A stretch of 53,669 nt of DNA from contig NZ_LZJW01000048.1 in the NCBI RefSeq assembly GCF_001667885.1, positions 1 through 53,669 on the forward strand, given 5' to 3'. The translations under genes and the position numbers were made by a program. Positions 32,590-40,531 of the stretch are shown piece by piece; the first letter of the stretch is position 1; each line of letters begins with the position of its first letter. Source of the stretch: Mycobacterium scrofulaceum. Lineage in GTDB: Bacteria > Actinomycetota > Actinomycetes > Mycobacteriales > Mycobacteriaceae. Under the pieces are notes generated by a model. The model saw only the letters and a list, made by a program, of their open reading frames with translations. It was not told the origin of the DNA and made no database searches.

Positions 32590-34389
32590 TCAACGTCGTA
32601 GGCGCCACCGCGTGACCCCGGCGAAGAGTGCGGCGAGCGCCGCCAACATGCCCATGTTCATCAGCCACGCCGCGCTGGAGTGCTGCCAGAGCGGATCGTT
32701 GGCAATCCCCGCGACCAGTTTGGTCAGATCGGCCGTCGACGCAGTCGCCGCGAACCCCCATCGTCCGGGAGTCAGCCAGGCCAAGGCTCCCATCAATGGT
32801 CGGTCGGTCACCGGGATGAAGCCTCCCGCGAGCACCAGTTGCGCCATCAGCGTCATCGCCAGCAGCACGATGACCTGATCGCCGGTGCGGGCCAGGGCCG
32901 AAAGCGCAAGGCCGAGAAGGACGGCCGCCACGCACGTCGCCGCGACGCCGACGAACAACTCGAAGGTCGGGCTACCCAAGACCACCGCACTCGACGCGCT
33001 GCGCTTGCCGATGGCAGGCGCCGTGACGATCAGAACGAGTATCGCGGATTGGATCACAGCGACAGTGCCGAAGACGATCGTCTTCGCAACGAGGTACGCC
33101 GACGCCGACAGTCCCGCCGCCTGTTCGCGCCGGAAGACGGCGCGCTCGCCGACGAGATCGCGGACGCTGAGCGTGGCGCCCATCAGGATCGCGGCGAAGC
33201 TCGTCAACGCGACGATGTGCTTGGCTTCGAACGGTGGTGCGCCAAGCTCTGGCAGGTGGCTCAGGCCCGCATGACCGGTGACGGTCAGCGGCAGCATGCC
33301 GACGATGAACGGCAACACCGCGAGGAAGGCGAGGTAGCCGCGGTTCGCCACAAGCAACCTCACCTGGCGACGCGCGAGCGTCGAGGTTTGGCGCCACACG
33401 CCGACCCCGGGCGGTTGGACCGGCTGAACGGGCGCGGCAAGGCACACAGTGTCCGCGCCCTGGGAGGCGCGCGCCTGCATGAACCGGCGCTGAAGACCGT
33501 CCGGATCGGCGCACACGTTCGTGAAGATGTCAGCCCAATCCGACGCTCCCAGAGAGGAACTGAGCCGATCGGGGGGTCCGCAGAACACCGTCTTCCCGCC
33601 GGGCGCGAGCAACAGCACCTGGTCGCACACGTCCAGGAACGTCAACGAGTGCGTCACCACCACCACCACGCGGCCCGCATCGGCCAACCGCCGCAGCATC
33701 GCCATCACCGAGCGGTCCAACGCGGGGTCCAGCCCCGTCGTCGGCTCGTCGAGTACCAATAGGTAAGGGCTGGTCAACAATTCAATCGCCACCGACACGC
33801 GCTTACGTTGGCCGCCCGACAACTTGTCGATGCGGGTGTCAGCGTGCGGTGTCAGCTCGAGTTCGGCGAGCACCGCGGTGATCACCCGCCGGCGTTCGCT
33901 CGCGACGGTGTCGGCGGGCATCCGAAGTTCCGCCGCGAACCGCAGTGCCTGTGCGACGGTGAGCCGGCCGTGCACAAGATCGTCCTGAGGCACCATCCCG
34001 ATGTCACTGCGCACTGCGTGCACGGCCCTCGCCTCTAAAGACACCGTCCCACTGGTCGGACGTTCGGCCCCGGCGACGACTTTGGCCAGTGTCGACTTGC
34101 CCGCCCCCGAGGGGCCGATCACCGCGGTCAAGGTGCCGGGGCGCGCCGCGAACGAAACCCGGTCCAGCAGAACTCTTTCGCCGTCGACGGCGAGGGTGAC
34201 ATCGCGCATCTCCAGGCCACCGGTCGCCGCGGGCCGGAGGCGGTTCACGCGCTCGAGGGTTCGACTTATCGGGATGGACCCGAACGGCTCTGCCGGGAAT
34301 CGCCAACGTGCACGCATATCCGTGGCGCGCGCGGCGTCGTCGGCCCGGTTTCGCAGGGTGATCGGCATCGTGGGCTTGTCGTTATTCAT
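32590..34389 (-). CDS. ABCG-type ABC transporter, ATPase fused to membrane domain
   Basis: This 599-residue half transporter has an N-terminal ATPase (about 60-280) with Walker A GPSGAGKST, signature KLSGGQRKRVSV and Walker B LLVLDEPTTGLD, followed by His in VTHSL. A C-terminal ABC2-type membrane domain with about six spans (about 345-599) follows. The ATPase-first order is that of ABCG-type exporters of lipids and drugs; the sequence recalls the C-terminal part of M. tuberculosis Rv1747 but without FHA domains. The start is 9 bases after the CdsA-like gene, which places it in the phospholipid operon and suggests a lipid substrate. It probably works as a homodimer. Confidence 0.9.
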   Translation of the reverse strand: MNNDKPTMPITLRNRADDAARATDMRARWRFPAEPFGSIPISRTLERVNRLRPAATGGLEMRDVTLAVDGERVLLDRVSFAARPGTLTAVIGPSGAGKSTLAKVVAGAERPTSGTVSLEARAVHAVRSDIGMVPQDDLVHGRLTVAQALRFAAELRMPADTVASERRRVITAVLAELELTPHADTRIDKLSGGQRKRVSVAIELLTSPYLLVLDEPTTGLDPALDRSVMAMLRRLADAGRVVVVVTHSLTFLDVCDQVLLLAPGGKTVFCGPPDRLSSSLGASDWADIFTNVCADPDGLQRRFMQARASQGADTVCLAAPVQPVQPPGVGVWRQTSTLARRQVRLLVANRGYLAFLAVLPFIVGMLPLTVTGHAGLSHLPELGAPPFEAKHIVALTSFAAILMGATLSVRDLVGERAVFRREQAAGLSASAYLVAKTIVFGTVAVIQSAILVLIVTAPAIGKRSASSAVVLGSPTFELFVGVAATCVAAVLLGLALSALARTGDQVIVLLAMTLMAQLVLAGGFIPVTDRPLMGALAWLTPGRWGFAATASTADLTKLVAGIANDPLWQHSSAAWLMNMGMLAALAALFAGVTRWRLRR

Positions 34390-34398
34390 CGAGATCTC

Positions 34399-35301
34399 TC
34401 ATCCGAGGAAGTACGCGAGTGGGAGGACAACCAGCAGGGAATCGATGCGGTCGAGCAGGCCGCCGAACCCGGGCAGCCAGTCACCGGCGTCCTTGACCTG
34501 GGCCTGTCGCTTGAGCATGGACTCGAGCAGGTCACCGAACACACCGCCGATGGAGACGGCGATGAGCAGGCCGACGGAGATCGTGCCCAAGAGGGTGAGG
34601 ATCAGGCACGCGCCGATGATCGCGCCGACCATGCCGCCGACCGTCTTGTTGGGACTCAGCGGGGAGAGCGGCCTGCGCGCCCATCGCATACGCCGCAACC
34701 CTTTTCCACCACACCAGGCCGCGACGTCGGTGGCCGCGACGGCGAAACACAGCAGATATGCGTCCGGCCCCACCATGACCAAGTGGGAAAGCGACCAGCA
34801 GATCCACACCGACGCGAATGCGGCGGACGCGGCGCGCCTGGCGCCGTTCTCGACGTCGCCCTCGAGGACTGAGGGCACCACGCACAGCAGCACGACGATC
34901 GGCGCGAACTGCAGGAGTGAGGGGCGCAGCCACGCCGCGATCGGGTATGCTACGGCCAGGATCACAAGCACGTAGGTGTCCGCGCGGCCCAGCTTGACCA
35001 GCCGCGCGTACTCGATCACGGCGACGACGGCCAGTGCGGCGGCCAACCCCGCCGACGTGCCGTGGCCGGCCCAAACCGGGATGCCGACGGCCGGTGCGAT
35101 CAGCACCCAGGTGCGCCATTTCTGCACCAGCTCCCGCTTACGCGATACCAGGACGGCGATGCCCGCGGCGCCCAGGATCGCCACCGTGACCCACAGCAGG
35201 AACACGGCCCGCGAGTACATGTGAACGTGCAGCGGACCCAGGTCGATGTTGAGCGGCATCCGCCGATCGAGATGAGAGAGCCAGTGGCCGACGAGTGACA
35301 T
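34399..35301 (-). CDS. CdsA-like phosphatidate cytidylyltransferase
   Basis: The 300-residue membrane protein has about seven spans and the complete C-terminal CDP-diglyceride synthase region: SPNKTVGG, VFGDLLESMLKRQAQVKDAG, and PGFGGLLDRIDSL. In the usual signature the second motif reads PGHGG; here His is replaced by Phe, while the metal-binding Asp residues are kept. The reaction would be phosphatidate plus CTP to CDP-diacylglycerol. It is probably a second copy beside the housekeeping cdsA, which is not in this window. It lies between plsC (14 bases) and the ABC transporter (9 bases). Confidence 0.87.
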   Translation of the reverse strand: MSLVGHWLSHLDRRMPLNIDLGPLHVHMYSRAVFLLWVTVAILGAAGIAVLVSRKRELVQKWRTWVLIAPAVGIPVWAGHGTSAGLAAALAVVAVIEYARLVKLGRADTYVLVILAVAYPIAAWLRPSLLQFAPIVVLLCVVPSVLEGDVENGARRAASAAFASVWICWSLSHLVMVGPDAYLLCFAVAATDVAAWCGGKGLRRMRWARRPLSPLSPNKTVGGMVGAIIGACLILTLLGTISVGLLIAVSIGGVFGDLLESMLKRQAQVKDAGDWLPGFGGLLDRIDSLLVVLPLAYFLG

Positions 35302-35315
35302 TGCGGGCCGCCGGT

Positions 35316-35945
35316 TCAGGACGCCAGCGCGAGGCGGTCATCGGCCACGACGTCGCCGCGCAGTGCCAGCACCTGCGACCGCAGCTGCGGTGCGGAGATG
35401 GTGGGGGGATCGACAGGCGTACCGAGGCGTACCTCCATCGGTCCGGGCGTGAAGGTTCCGTCCTTTGGCAGGACGTCGGCGGTCCCGACGATCGCTACCG
35501 GAACGATCGGCACGCCGCAGTCACGCGCTAGACGTATTGCGCCGAAACGAAATTCGCCGATCACGCCGTCTGTCGATCGCGTTCCCTCGGGATAGATGAC
35601 GACGGTCCGTCCCGCGCGGAGCGCCGGGCCGGCGGCCGCGAGCAGCGCGTCGTAGTTGCCGTCGCCCGATCGGCGCACCGGCAGTATCCCGATCAGCGAG
35701 GTCGCTATGAAGCGTCGCATCGGCACGTCAAACCAGTAGTCGGCGGCCGCGCCGAAGACGGGACGGGCTGCGGACGGCAGCGCCGCGACCAGCACCGCGG
35801 TGTCCGCGTGGGAGGCGTGGTTGGCGACGACGATGCAGCCGCCTTTGGTGTTCCAGCGTCCGGTCACGGTCAGCCCGCCCGAGACGGCGCACACCGTCCG
35901 CCAGAGCCAGTGCCGAAGCGCGCTCGTAATCCGGCCGGTGGTCAT
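35316..35945 (-). CDS. 1-acylglycerol-3-phosphate O-acyltransferase (PlsC family)
   Basis: The 209-residue protein carries the acyltransferase motifs NHASHAD (HX4D catalytic pair, near 43-48), the glycerophosphate-binding YPEGTRS (near 118-124), and VPIVPVAIVG. It is membrane-associated through an N-terminal hydrophobic region. It should acylate lysophosphatidate to phosphatidate, the substrate of the CdsA-like enzyme encoded next. Its ATG overlaps the stop of the CDP-alcohol phosphatidyltransferase gene by four bases (ATGA), which implies coupling. Confidence 0.89.
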   Translation of the reverse strand: MTTGRITSALRHWLWRTVCAVSGGLTVTGRWNTKGGCIVVANHASHADTAVLVAALPSAARPVFGAAADYWFDVPMRRFIATSLIGILPVRRSGDGNYDALLAAAGPALRAGRTVVIYPEGTRSTDGVIGEFRFGAIRLARDCGVPIVPVAIVGTADVLPKDGTFTPGPMEVRLGTPVDPPTISAPQLRSQVLALRGDVVADDRLALAS

Positions 35946-36757
35946 GCCGCCACCAGCGCCATGGGCAGCGTGACGGCGTTGGAGAGGTGGTCAGCCGCGG
36001 CAACCGGCTGGGTGATCGCATCAAAGCGCTCGAACAGCGTGACAGGCACGGTCGCTTCGATCTGCAGGTCGCGGGGAACGAAGTCCGGCACCCGCTGCGC
36101 CTTCAGCTCGCGATGCGCGGCCCGCAACCGCAGAACGGTCGTGAGCAGTGACCCGTTCACCAACTGCATCAGCAGGATGGGCATGATGACGGGGAATGCG
36201 GTGGCCAGCACCAGGAACAGGCAGCGTTCGGTCTTGCCGAGCGGTCCGCCGTTGCGACGCGTGAGGCCTGCCCCGGCGACGGCCAGCGATGCGAAGGTCG
36301 GCAGGGTGGCGGCCAGCGCCGCCAGGAGGACCTGAAGCACCGGCCAGGACAGCCAGCTCAGTCCGGGGCCGTGCTGCCGCGCCGCCCAGACCGCCAGGCC
36401 GGCGAAGGCGAGCAGATCGGCGGCGCGGTCGCCGAGTTCGTTGACGACGAAGCCCCACGGCCGGCTCACCCCACGAGCGCGCGCGACCGCTCCGTCCAGG
36501 TTGGCGCCCGCCAGGCGGATCACCATGAAGACCGCCGCCAGCGGCCACCACCCGAACGCGATGGCCGCTCCCGCGGCGCCCGCAGCGGCGACACCTGCGG
36601 CGGTGAAGACGTCGGGAGACACCCGGCGAGCCACGGCGATGTCGATGATCGGAGTCAACCTCCCGGTGAACCACGGCTTCAATGCGTACAGGCCGGTCAT
36701 GCGGGTGCGACGCGAAGTCGATTTGGCTGCGCGACGGGCGGTGACATCGGTCGTCAT
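35942..36757 (-). CDS. CDP-alcohol phosphatidyltransferase family protein, degenerate metal motif
   Basis: This 271-residue protein has about six membrane spans and the family core LDGAVARARGVSRPWG followed by FVVNELGD. Compared with the canonical DxxDGxxAR(x8)GxxxDxxxD, the first Asp is Ala and the third is Asn; the second and fourth are kept. The family transfers a phosphatidyl group from CDP-diacylglycerol to an alcohol. Two changed metal ligands suggest an unusual reaction or reduced activity. AAAGGAG precedes ATG 36757. It is the first gene of the four-gene lipid operon. Confidence 0.84.
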   Translation of the reverse strand: MTTDVTARRAAKSTSRRTRMTGLYALKPWFTGRLTPIIDIAVARRVSPDVFTAAGVAAAGAAGAAIAFGWWPLAAVFMVIRLAGANLDGAVARARGVSRPWGFVVNELGDRAADLLAFAGLAVWAARQHGPGLSWLSWPVLQVLLAALAATLPTFASLAVAGAGLTRRNGGPLGKTERCLFLVLATAFPVIMPILLMQLVNGSLLTTVLRLRAAHRELKAQRVPDFVPRDLQIEATVPVTLFERFDAITQPVAAADHLSNAVTLPMALVAA

Positions 36758-37152
36758 GGCGGCTCCTTTCCTGCCGAATCCCACTGGGCGTGCGCCACCC
36801 GGTGGCGGCGCGTGCGACAAGTACATGGAGGTGCGCGGACTACCGATCCCAAGTCCTTGGTGTCGTGTGTGGCAAACATCCAAAGATGAGGTGATCGCCC
36901 CCGTGCGCGGGCATTGGCGGACGGATTGCTGCCAACTCGCCGGCCTGGATGACCGGGACTCCACCGCCATGTCAGTCCGGATGCTCATCGAGGGCGATGG
37001 GAGACGCTGTCCATGCTGCGTGAGCTCAGAGTGGGGGCAGAGCGCGGCGCTGTGGTGCGCCCAGAATCTCACGCGACTCCGCTGAGGTAGCGCCGTGAAG
37101 CCCGACAGCCGCTCACGTTCCTCGTGCGAGCGGCGGGGCGCAGATTCGGCGG
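36758..37152. other. Intergenic region between lipid operon and tRNA
   Basis: These 395 bases must contain the promoter of the lipid operon. I see no convincing -35/-10 pair. A plus-strand frame (36969-37085, 38 codons) contains RRCPCCVSSEWG, a cysteine cluster like a zinc ribbon remnant, but has no ribosome binding site and is probably not a gene. No insertion sequence ends or integrase gene were seen. Confidence 0.4.
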
Positions 37153-37226
37153 TGCCCCCAGTCGGACTCGAACCGACACTGGGCGGATTTTAAGTCCGCT
37201 GCCTCTGCCAATTGGGCTATGGGGGC
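37153..37226 (-). tRNA. tRNA-Leu (anticodon TAA) with a short variable loop
   Basis: On the minus strand the 74 bases fold fully. The acceptor stem is GCCCCCA/TGGGGGC, the D arm GCC/GGC, the anticodon stem GCGGA/TCCGC with loop CTTAAAA (anticodon TAA), the variable loop CCAGT of only five bases, the T arm GTCGG/CCGAC with TTCGAGT, and the discriminator base is A. The 3' CCA is not encoded (CCG follows). The anticodon reads UUA leucine codons, rare in this genome. Normal tRNA-Leu is class II with a long variable arm, which is missing here. Confidence 0.92.
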
Positions 37227-37580
37227 CCGGCGGCGAATGTAGCGCGCGGGCGCCGTTTCCGGGACATCGCGTCCCCGTCGAATAGGCGAAATGTCCGGCA
37301 TGCGGTGGGGGCGGCCTTCGGTTAAGATCCGCGCCCGCGCACCTTAACCACGGCTTTCCGGCAGATGACAGATGACACGGCTATGTCGTCCGGCAAGACC
37401 GTGTTAAAACTGCCGACCCGTTCGTTAAAAAGCCGTAAACGGCTGTCACGCTGGCGCTTTCGGCCGGGACCGTGGAGTCGTGGGTCGTTAGTGTTACGCC
37501 AACGCACAGGGGCCGTTACGCGAACACACAGGTCGATCCACCGCATGGGGGTCGGCTCGTTCCAACATTAGGAGCAATCG
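37227..37580 (+). promoter_or_regulatory. Upstream region of the PE-PPE-esx cluster, no gene seen
   Basis: These 354 bases carry no credible ORF. They contain a tandem GATGACA pair (37364-37377), a perfect 14-base palindrome AGCCGTAAACGGCT (37431-37444), and a pair of 18-base direct repeats described separately. AGGAG stands just before the PE start codon. The AT content is higher than in neighbouring sequence, consistent with a promoter region. Confidence 0.55.
37493..37532. promoter_or_regulatory. Two 18-base direct repeats 22 bases apart
   Basis: GTTACGCCAACGCACAGG (37493-37510) and GTTACGCGAACACACAGG (37515-37532) match at 16 of 18 positions, start to start 22 bases, which is two helical turns. 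They end 48 bases before the PE start codon. The layout is that of a regulator site on one DNA face, or of a leader duplication. Confidence 0.45.
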
Positions 37581-38474
37581 ATGGCATTTCTGACAACACA
37601 AACCGAAGAGATGCTCGCTGCCGAGCAGCTGCTGTCGGGGATCAACACCAACCTAGCGGCGCAGAACGCGGGCGCCGCGGCGGCAACCACGGTCATCGCT
37701 CCGGCCGCCGCCGACCCGGTGTCGGCCCAGCAGGCGGCGATCTTCTCGGCGTACGGCACCCAGTACCAGGCGATCGCCACCGAAGCGCAGGCGTTGCTGG
37801 AGAACTACGCGCAGACCCTGGGCATCAGCTCCGGCAGCTACGGCGACACCGAGGCCATCAACGCGAGCCAGGCCGCGCTGTCGAGCGCCGCATCTCCGCT
37901 CGCCACCGCGGCTGCCACGCCGTCGAACACTCCACTCGACTACCTCGCTTGGCTGCTCGGTAGCACCGGCAACGGCACCAACCCGAACATGCTCGGTGGG
38001 ATCTTCGGCCTTTCCAGCAACGGGGCCAACATCGGCAACATCGGCTTCGGTAACTGGGCCTCGGCCGGATCCGACCTGCTGGGTCTGGCCGGTGGCGGTC
38101 TGCTCGACACCTCCGCCGCCGACGCCGCCGGTTCTGCCGCCGGCGCCGCGGGCCTCGCGGACACGACGGCGCCCATGGCGGGCGGCGGCATGGCCGGCTT
38201 GGGCGCAGCGCCGATGGCCTCGATGGGCTCGGCCACGATGGTCAGCAAACTGTCGGTGCCGCCGACCTGGGCCGCTCCGGCCACCCCGGTGGTTGGCACC
38301 AGCGCTGCGCCGCTGCAGACCGTGGGCTGGACCGCCGCCGCGCCTCAGGCAGGCGCCGGAACGATCATCCCGGGCATGCCGGGCATGGGCGCGGCCGCGC
38401 GCAACAGCGCCGGCTTCGGCGCTCCGCGCTACGGCGTCAAGCCGATCGTCATGCCGAAACCGGCGACCGTCTAG
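37581..38474 (+). CDS. PE family protein, PE8-like, with SVP-type C-terminus
   Basis: This is a 297-residue PE protein. The N-terminal PE domain (1-~105) has ADPVSAQQAAIFSAYG, a helical hairpin, and the type VII secretion motif YxxxE as SYGDTEA near residue 94. The rest is Ala/Gly-rich and ends with LSVPPTWAAP and PRYGVKPIVMPKP, a module typical of PPE-SVP proteins. It pairs by position with the next PPE gene; the M. tuberculosis PE8-PPE15 pair is bound by EspG5 and exported by ESX-5. AGGAG precedes the ATG. Confidence 0.9.
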   Translation: MAFLTTQTEEMLAAEQLLSGINTNLAAQNAGAAAATTVIAPAAADPVSAQQAAIFSAYGTQYQAIATEAQALLENYAQTLGISSGSYGDTEAINASQAALSSAASPLATAAATPSNTPLDYLAWLLGSTGNGTNPNMLGGIFGLSSNGANIGNIGFGNWASAGSDLLGLAGGGLLDTSAADAAGSAAGAAGLADTTAPMAGGGMAGLGAAPMASMGSATMVSKLSVPPTWAAPATPVVGTSAAPLQTVGWTAAAPQAGAGTIIPGMPGMGAAARNSAGFGAPRYGVKPIVMPKPATV

Positions 38475-38522
38475 TCCCTCGAAAACCTCGAATTTCTAAA
38501 GACAAAGGAGCGGGAAACACAA

Positions 38523-39683
38523 ATGGTTCTTGACTTTGCAGCAATTCCCCCGGAGATCACCTCCTCGCTCATGTACGCCGGCGCCGGTGCCGGGCCGTTG
38601 ATGGCCGCGGCGGCCTCATACGCCAACCTGGCCGCCGAGGTCAGCGCCACGGCAACCCAGTGGGAGTCGATTATCTCGTTGCTGACCACCGAGAACTGGA
38701 CCGGCGGCGGATCGGCGGCGGCGGCGGCCGCGGCCCAGCCGATCATCACCTACCTGACCGAGACGGCGACGACGCTCGAGCAGGCCAGCGCTCAGGCCAC
38801 GGCCTCGGCGGCCGCCTACGAGGCAGCGTTTGCGGCGACGGTCCCCCCGCCCGTGATCGCGGCGAACCGGACGTTGCTGGCGACACTCGTCGCGACCAAC
38901 TTCCTCGGGGTCAACTCGGCCGCGATCGCCGCGACGGAAGCGCAGTACGCCGCGATGTGGGCTCAGGACGCCGCGATGATGGCCGCGTACCAGGCCGCCT
39001 CGGCGGCCGCGGGGGTGCTCACGCCCGTGACGCCGCTGGCGTCGACCACTAACCCGGCGGCCGCAGCGGCAGCGGACAGCACCGCCCTCGCCGCGGACTC
39101 GTCGGGCGGCACGGTGCAGGCGTTGGCGGCACCCGTCTCCAATGCCGCGTTGGCCGCGCCCACCCTCCCCTTCACGACCGATGGCCTGTTGTCCTCGATC
39201 GACAACTTCCTTGGCACGCCGTCCGTGCTTAACGGCATCAACGGCGCCGTCAACACCGCGGCCTGGTGGGTGTGCAACACCATCCCGACGGCCGTGTCGT
39301 TGGGGCACACGCTCGGCACGGTGCCGTCGATCCCGTTCGCGCTCACCGATTCCGTCACGCCCCTCGCCGGCGGCCTGGTGCCGGGCACGATGGTGGGCTC
39401 GGTGTCGGGCGCGGGGGCGTCAGCCGCCCTCGGCGAGGCCTCCGCGGTCGGTGGGCTGTCGGTGCCGGCCGGCTGGAACGCCGCCGCCCCGGCGACGTCG
39501 TTGGCTTCCTCCACCGCCCCGCTCGAGGGCTCGGGCTGGACGGCCGCGGCCGAGGCGGAGCCGGTCGCCGCGATGCCCGGCATGCCCGGCATGGCGGGGG
39601 CTGCCAAGGGCGCCGGTGCCTACGGCGCCGGGCCGCGATACGGCTTCAAGCCGATCGTCATGCCCAAGCAGGTTGTCGTCTGA
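38523..39683 (+). CDS. PPE family protein, PPE15-like (PPE-SVP)
   Basis: This 386-residue protein has a full PPE domain (1-~175). It has the Pro-Pro-Glu at residues 9-11 (AAIPPEI), ENWTGGGSAA with the WxG Trp, VPPPVIAANRTLLATLVATN leading to the EspG-binding tip, and AAMWAQDAAMM. The C-terminal part is Ala-rich with GLSVPAGWNAAAP (the SVP motif) and PRYGFKPIVMPKQ. It should form a heterodimer with the PE encoded 48 bases upstream and leave through ESX-5. AAGGAGCGGGA precedes the ATG. Confidence 0.9.
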   Translation: MVLDFAAIPPEITSSLMYAGAGAGPLMAAAASYANLAAEVSATATQWESIISLLTTENWTGGGSAAAAAAAQPIITYLTETATTLEQASAQATASAAAYEAAFAATVPPPVIAANRTLLATLVATNFLGVNSAAIAATEAQYAAMWAQDAAMMAAYQAASAAAGVLTPVTPLASTTNPAAAAAADSTALAADSSGGTVQALAAPVSNAALAAPTLPFTTDGLLSSIDNFLGTPSVLNGINGAVNTAAWWVCNTIPTAVSLGHTLGTVPSIPFALTDSVTPLAGGLVPGTMVGSVSGAGASAALGEASAVGGLSVPAGWNAAAPATSLASSTAPLEGSGWTAAAEAEPVAAMPGMPGMAGAAKGAGAYGAGPRYGFKPIVMPKQVVV

Positions 39684-39844
39684 TGTCGGAATACCGGTAC
39701 GGGAAATAAGGGGGTACATGTCACCCGTTTGAGGCGATCAGTTAACCGGTAGGTCGTAATCTGTCCATAACGCGGCCACCACCGCATCAATTGCAACTGT
39801 TAAGACTTCGAGTTTGAAGGCTTGAAAGATAAGGAGAAAGAAAC

Positions 39845-40141
39845 ATGGCAACACGTTTTATGACTGACCCGCACGAAATGCGGGCGATGGCGGGCCGCTT
39901 CGAGGTGCACGCCCAGACCGTTGAGGACGAGGCCCGCAAGATGTGGGCGTCCTCGATGAACATCGCCGGCTCGGGCTGGAGCGGCCAGGCGCAGGCGACC
40001 TCGTACGACACCATGGGCCAGGTCAACCAGGCCTTCCGCAACATCGTCAACATGCTCCACGGAGTGCGCGACGGGCTCATCCGCGACGCCAACAACTACG
40101 AGCAGCAAGAGCAGGCCTCGCAGCAGATCCTGAGCAGCTAG
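39845..40141 (+). CDS. ESAT-6-like WXG100 protein of the EsxJ/QILSS group
   Basis: The 98-residue protein has the WxG turn as SGWSGQA, a helix-turn-helix, the secretion motif YEQQE near the C-terminus (Y88xxxE), and ends QQILSS, which names this subfamily. It pairs with the next gene as an Esx heterodimer exported by ESX-5 in slow growers. AAGGAG precedes the ATG. The 161-base gap before it suggests its own promoter in addition to read-through from the PPE gene. Near-identical paralogues are usual in mycobacteria, so the exact letter is not assigned. Confidence 0.92.
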   Translation: MATRFMTDPHEMRAMAGRFEVHAQTVEDEARKMWASSMNIAGSGWSGQAQATSYDTMGQVNQAFRNIVNMLHGVRDGLIRDANNYEQQEQASQQILSS

Positions 40142-40185
40142 CAGCCGAAAACCACTGCTATCCAACACTTTTAAGGAGCTAAGCA

Positions 40186-40470
40186 ATGACCATTAACTAC
40201 CAGTTCGGCGATGTCGACGCCCACGGCGCGTTGATCCGCGCTCAGGCCGCGTCTCTGGAGGCTGAGCACCAGGCCATCGTTCGCGATGTGCTTGCTGCGG
40301 GTGACTTCTGGGGCGGTGCCGGTTCGGTGGCCTGCCAGGAGTTCATCACCCAGTTGGGTCGCAACTTCCAGGTGATCTACGAGCAGGCCAACGCCCACGG
40401 GCAGAAGGTGCAGAGCGCCGGCAGCAACATGGCCAGCACCGACAGCGCCGTTGGGTCCAGCTGGGCCTAA
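40186..40470 (+). CDS. ESAT-6-like WXG100 protein of the EsxI/Mtb9.9 group
   Basis: The 94-residue protein begins MTINYQFGDVDAHGALIRAQ and has the WxG-type turn FWGGAGS and the helix end SNMASTDSAVGSSWA, typical of the Mtb9.9 family. It is the partner of the preceding QILSS protein, 44 bases upstream with AAGGAG before the ATG. It carries no clear YxxxD/E tail, so the export signal of the heterodimer is on the partner. A strong terminator follows. Confidence 0.92.
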   Translation: MTINYQFGDVDAHGALIRAQAASLEAEHQAIVRDVLAAGDFWGGAGSVACQEFITQLGRNFQVIYEQANAHGQKVQSAGSNMASTDSAVGSSWA

Positions 40471-40487
40471 CACCGCTTCTCCGCTCG

Positions 40488-40519
40488 AAGGGCCCGCACA
40501 CCACGGTGTGCGGGCCCTT
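40488..40519. terminator. Bidirectional hairpin terminator
   Basis: AAGGGCCCGCACACC (40488-40502) and GGTGTGCGGGCCCTT (40505-40519) form a perfect 15-pair stem followed by TTCG. It lies between the esx pair and the convergent PPE gene. The flanking A/T runs are short, so efficiency is uncertain. Confidence 0.8.
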
Positions 40520-40531
40520 TCGATTCCGCGC

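Noticed and set aside
36969..37085. Plus-strand frame with a CPCC cluster, possible zinc-ribbon or transposase relic
   Set aside because: No ribosome binding site, no wider match to a transposase, and no inverted repeats around it.
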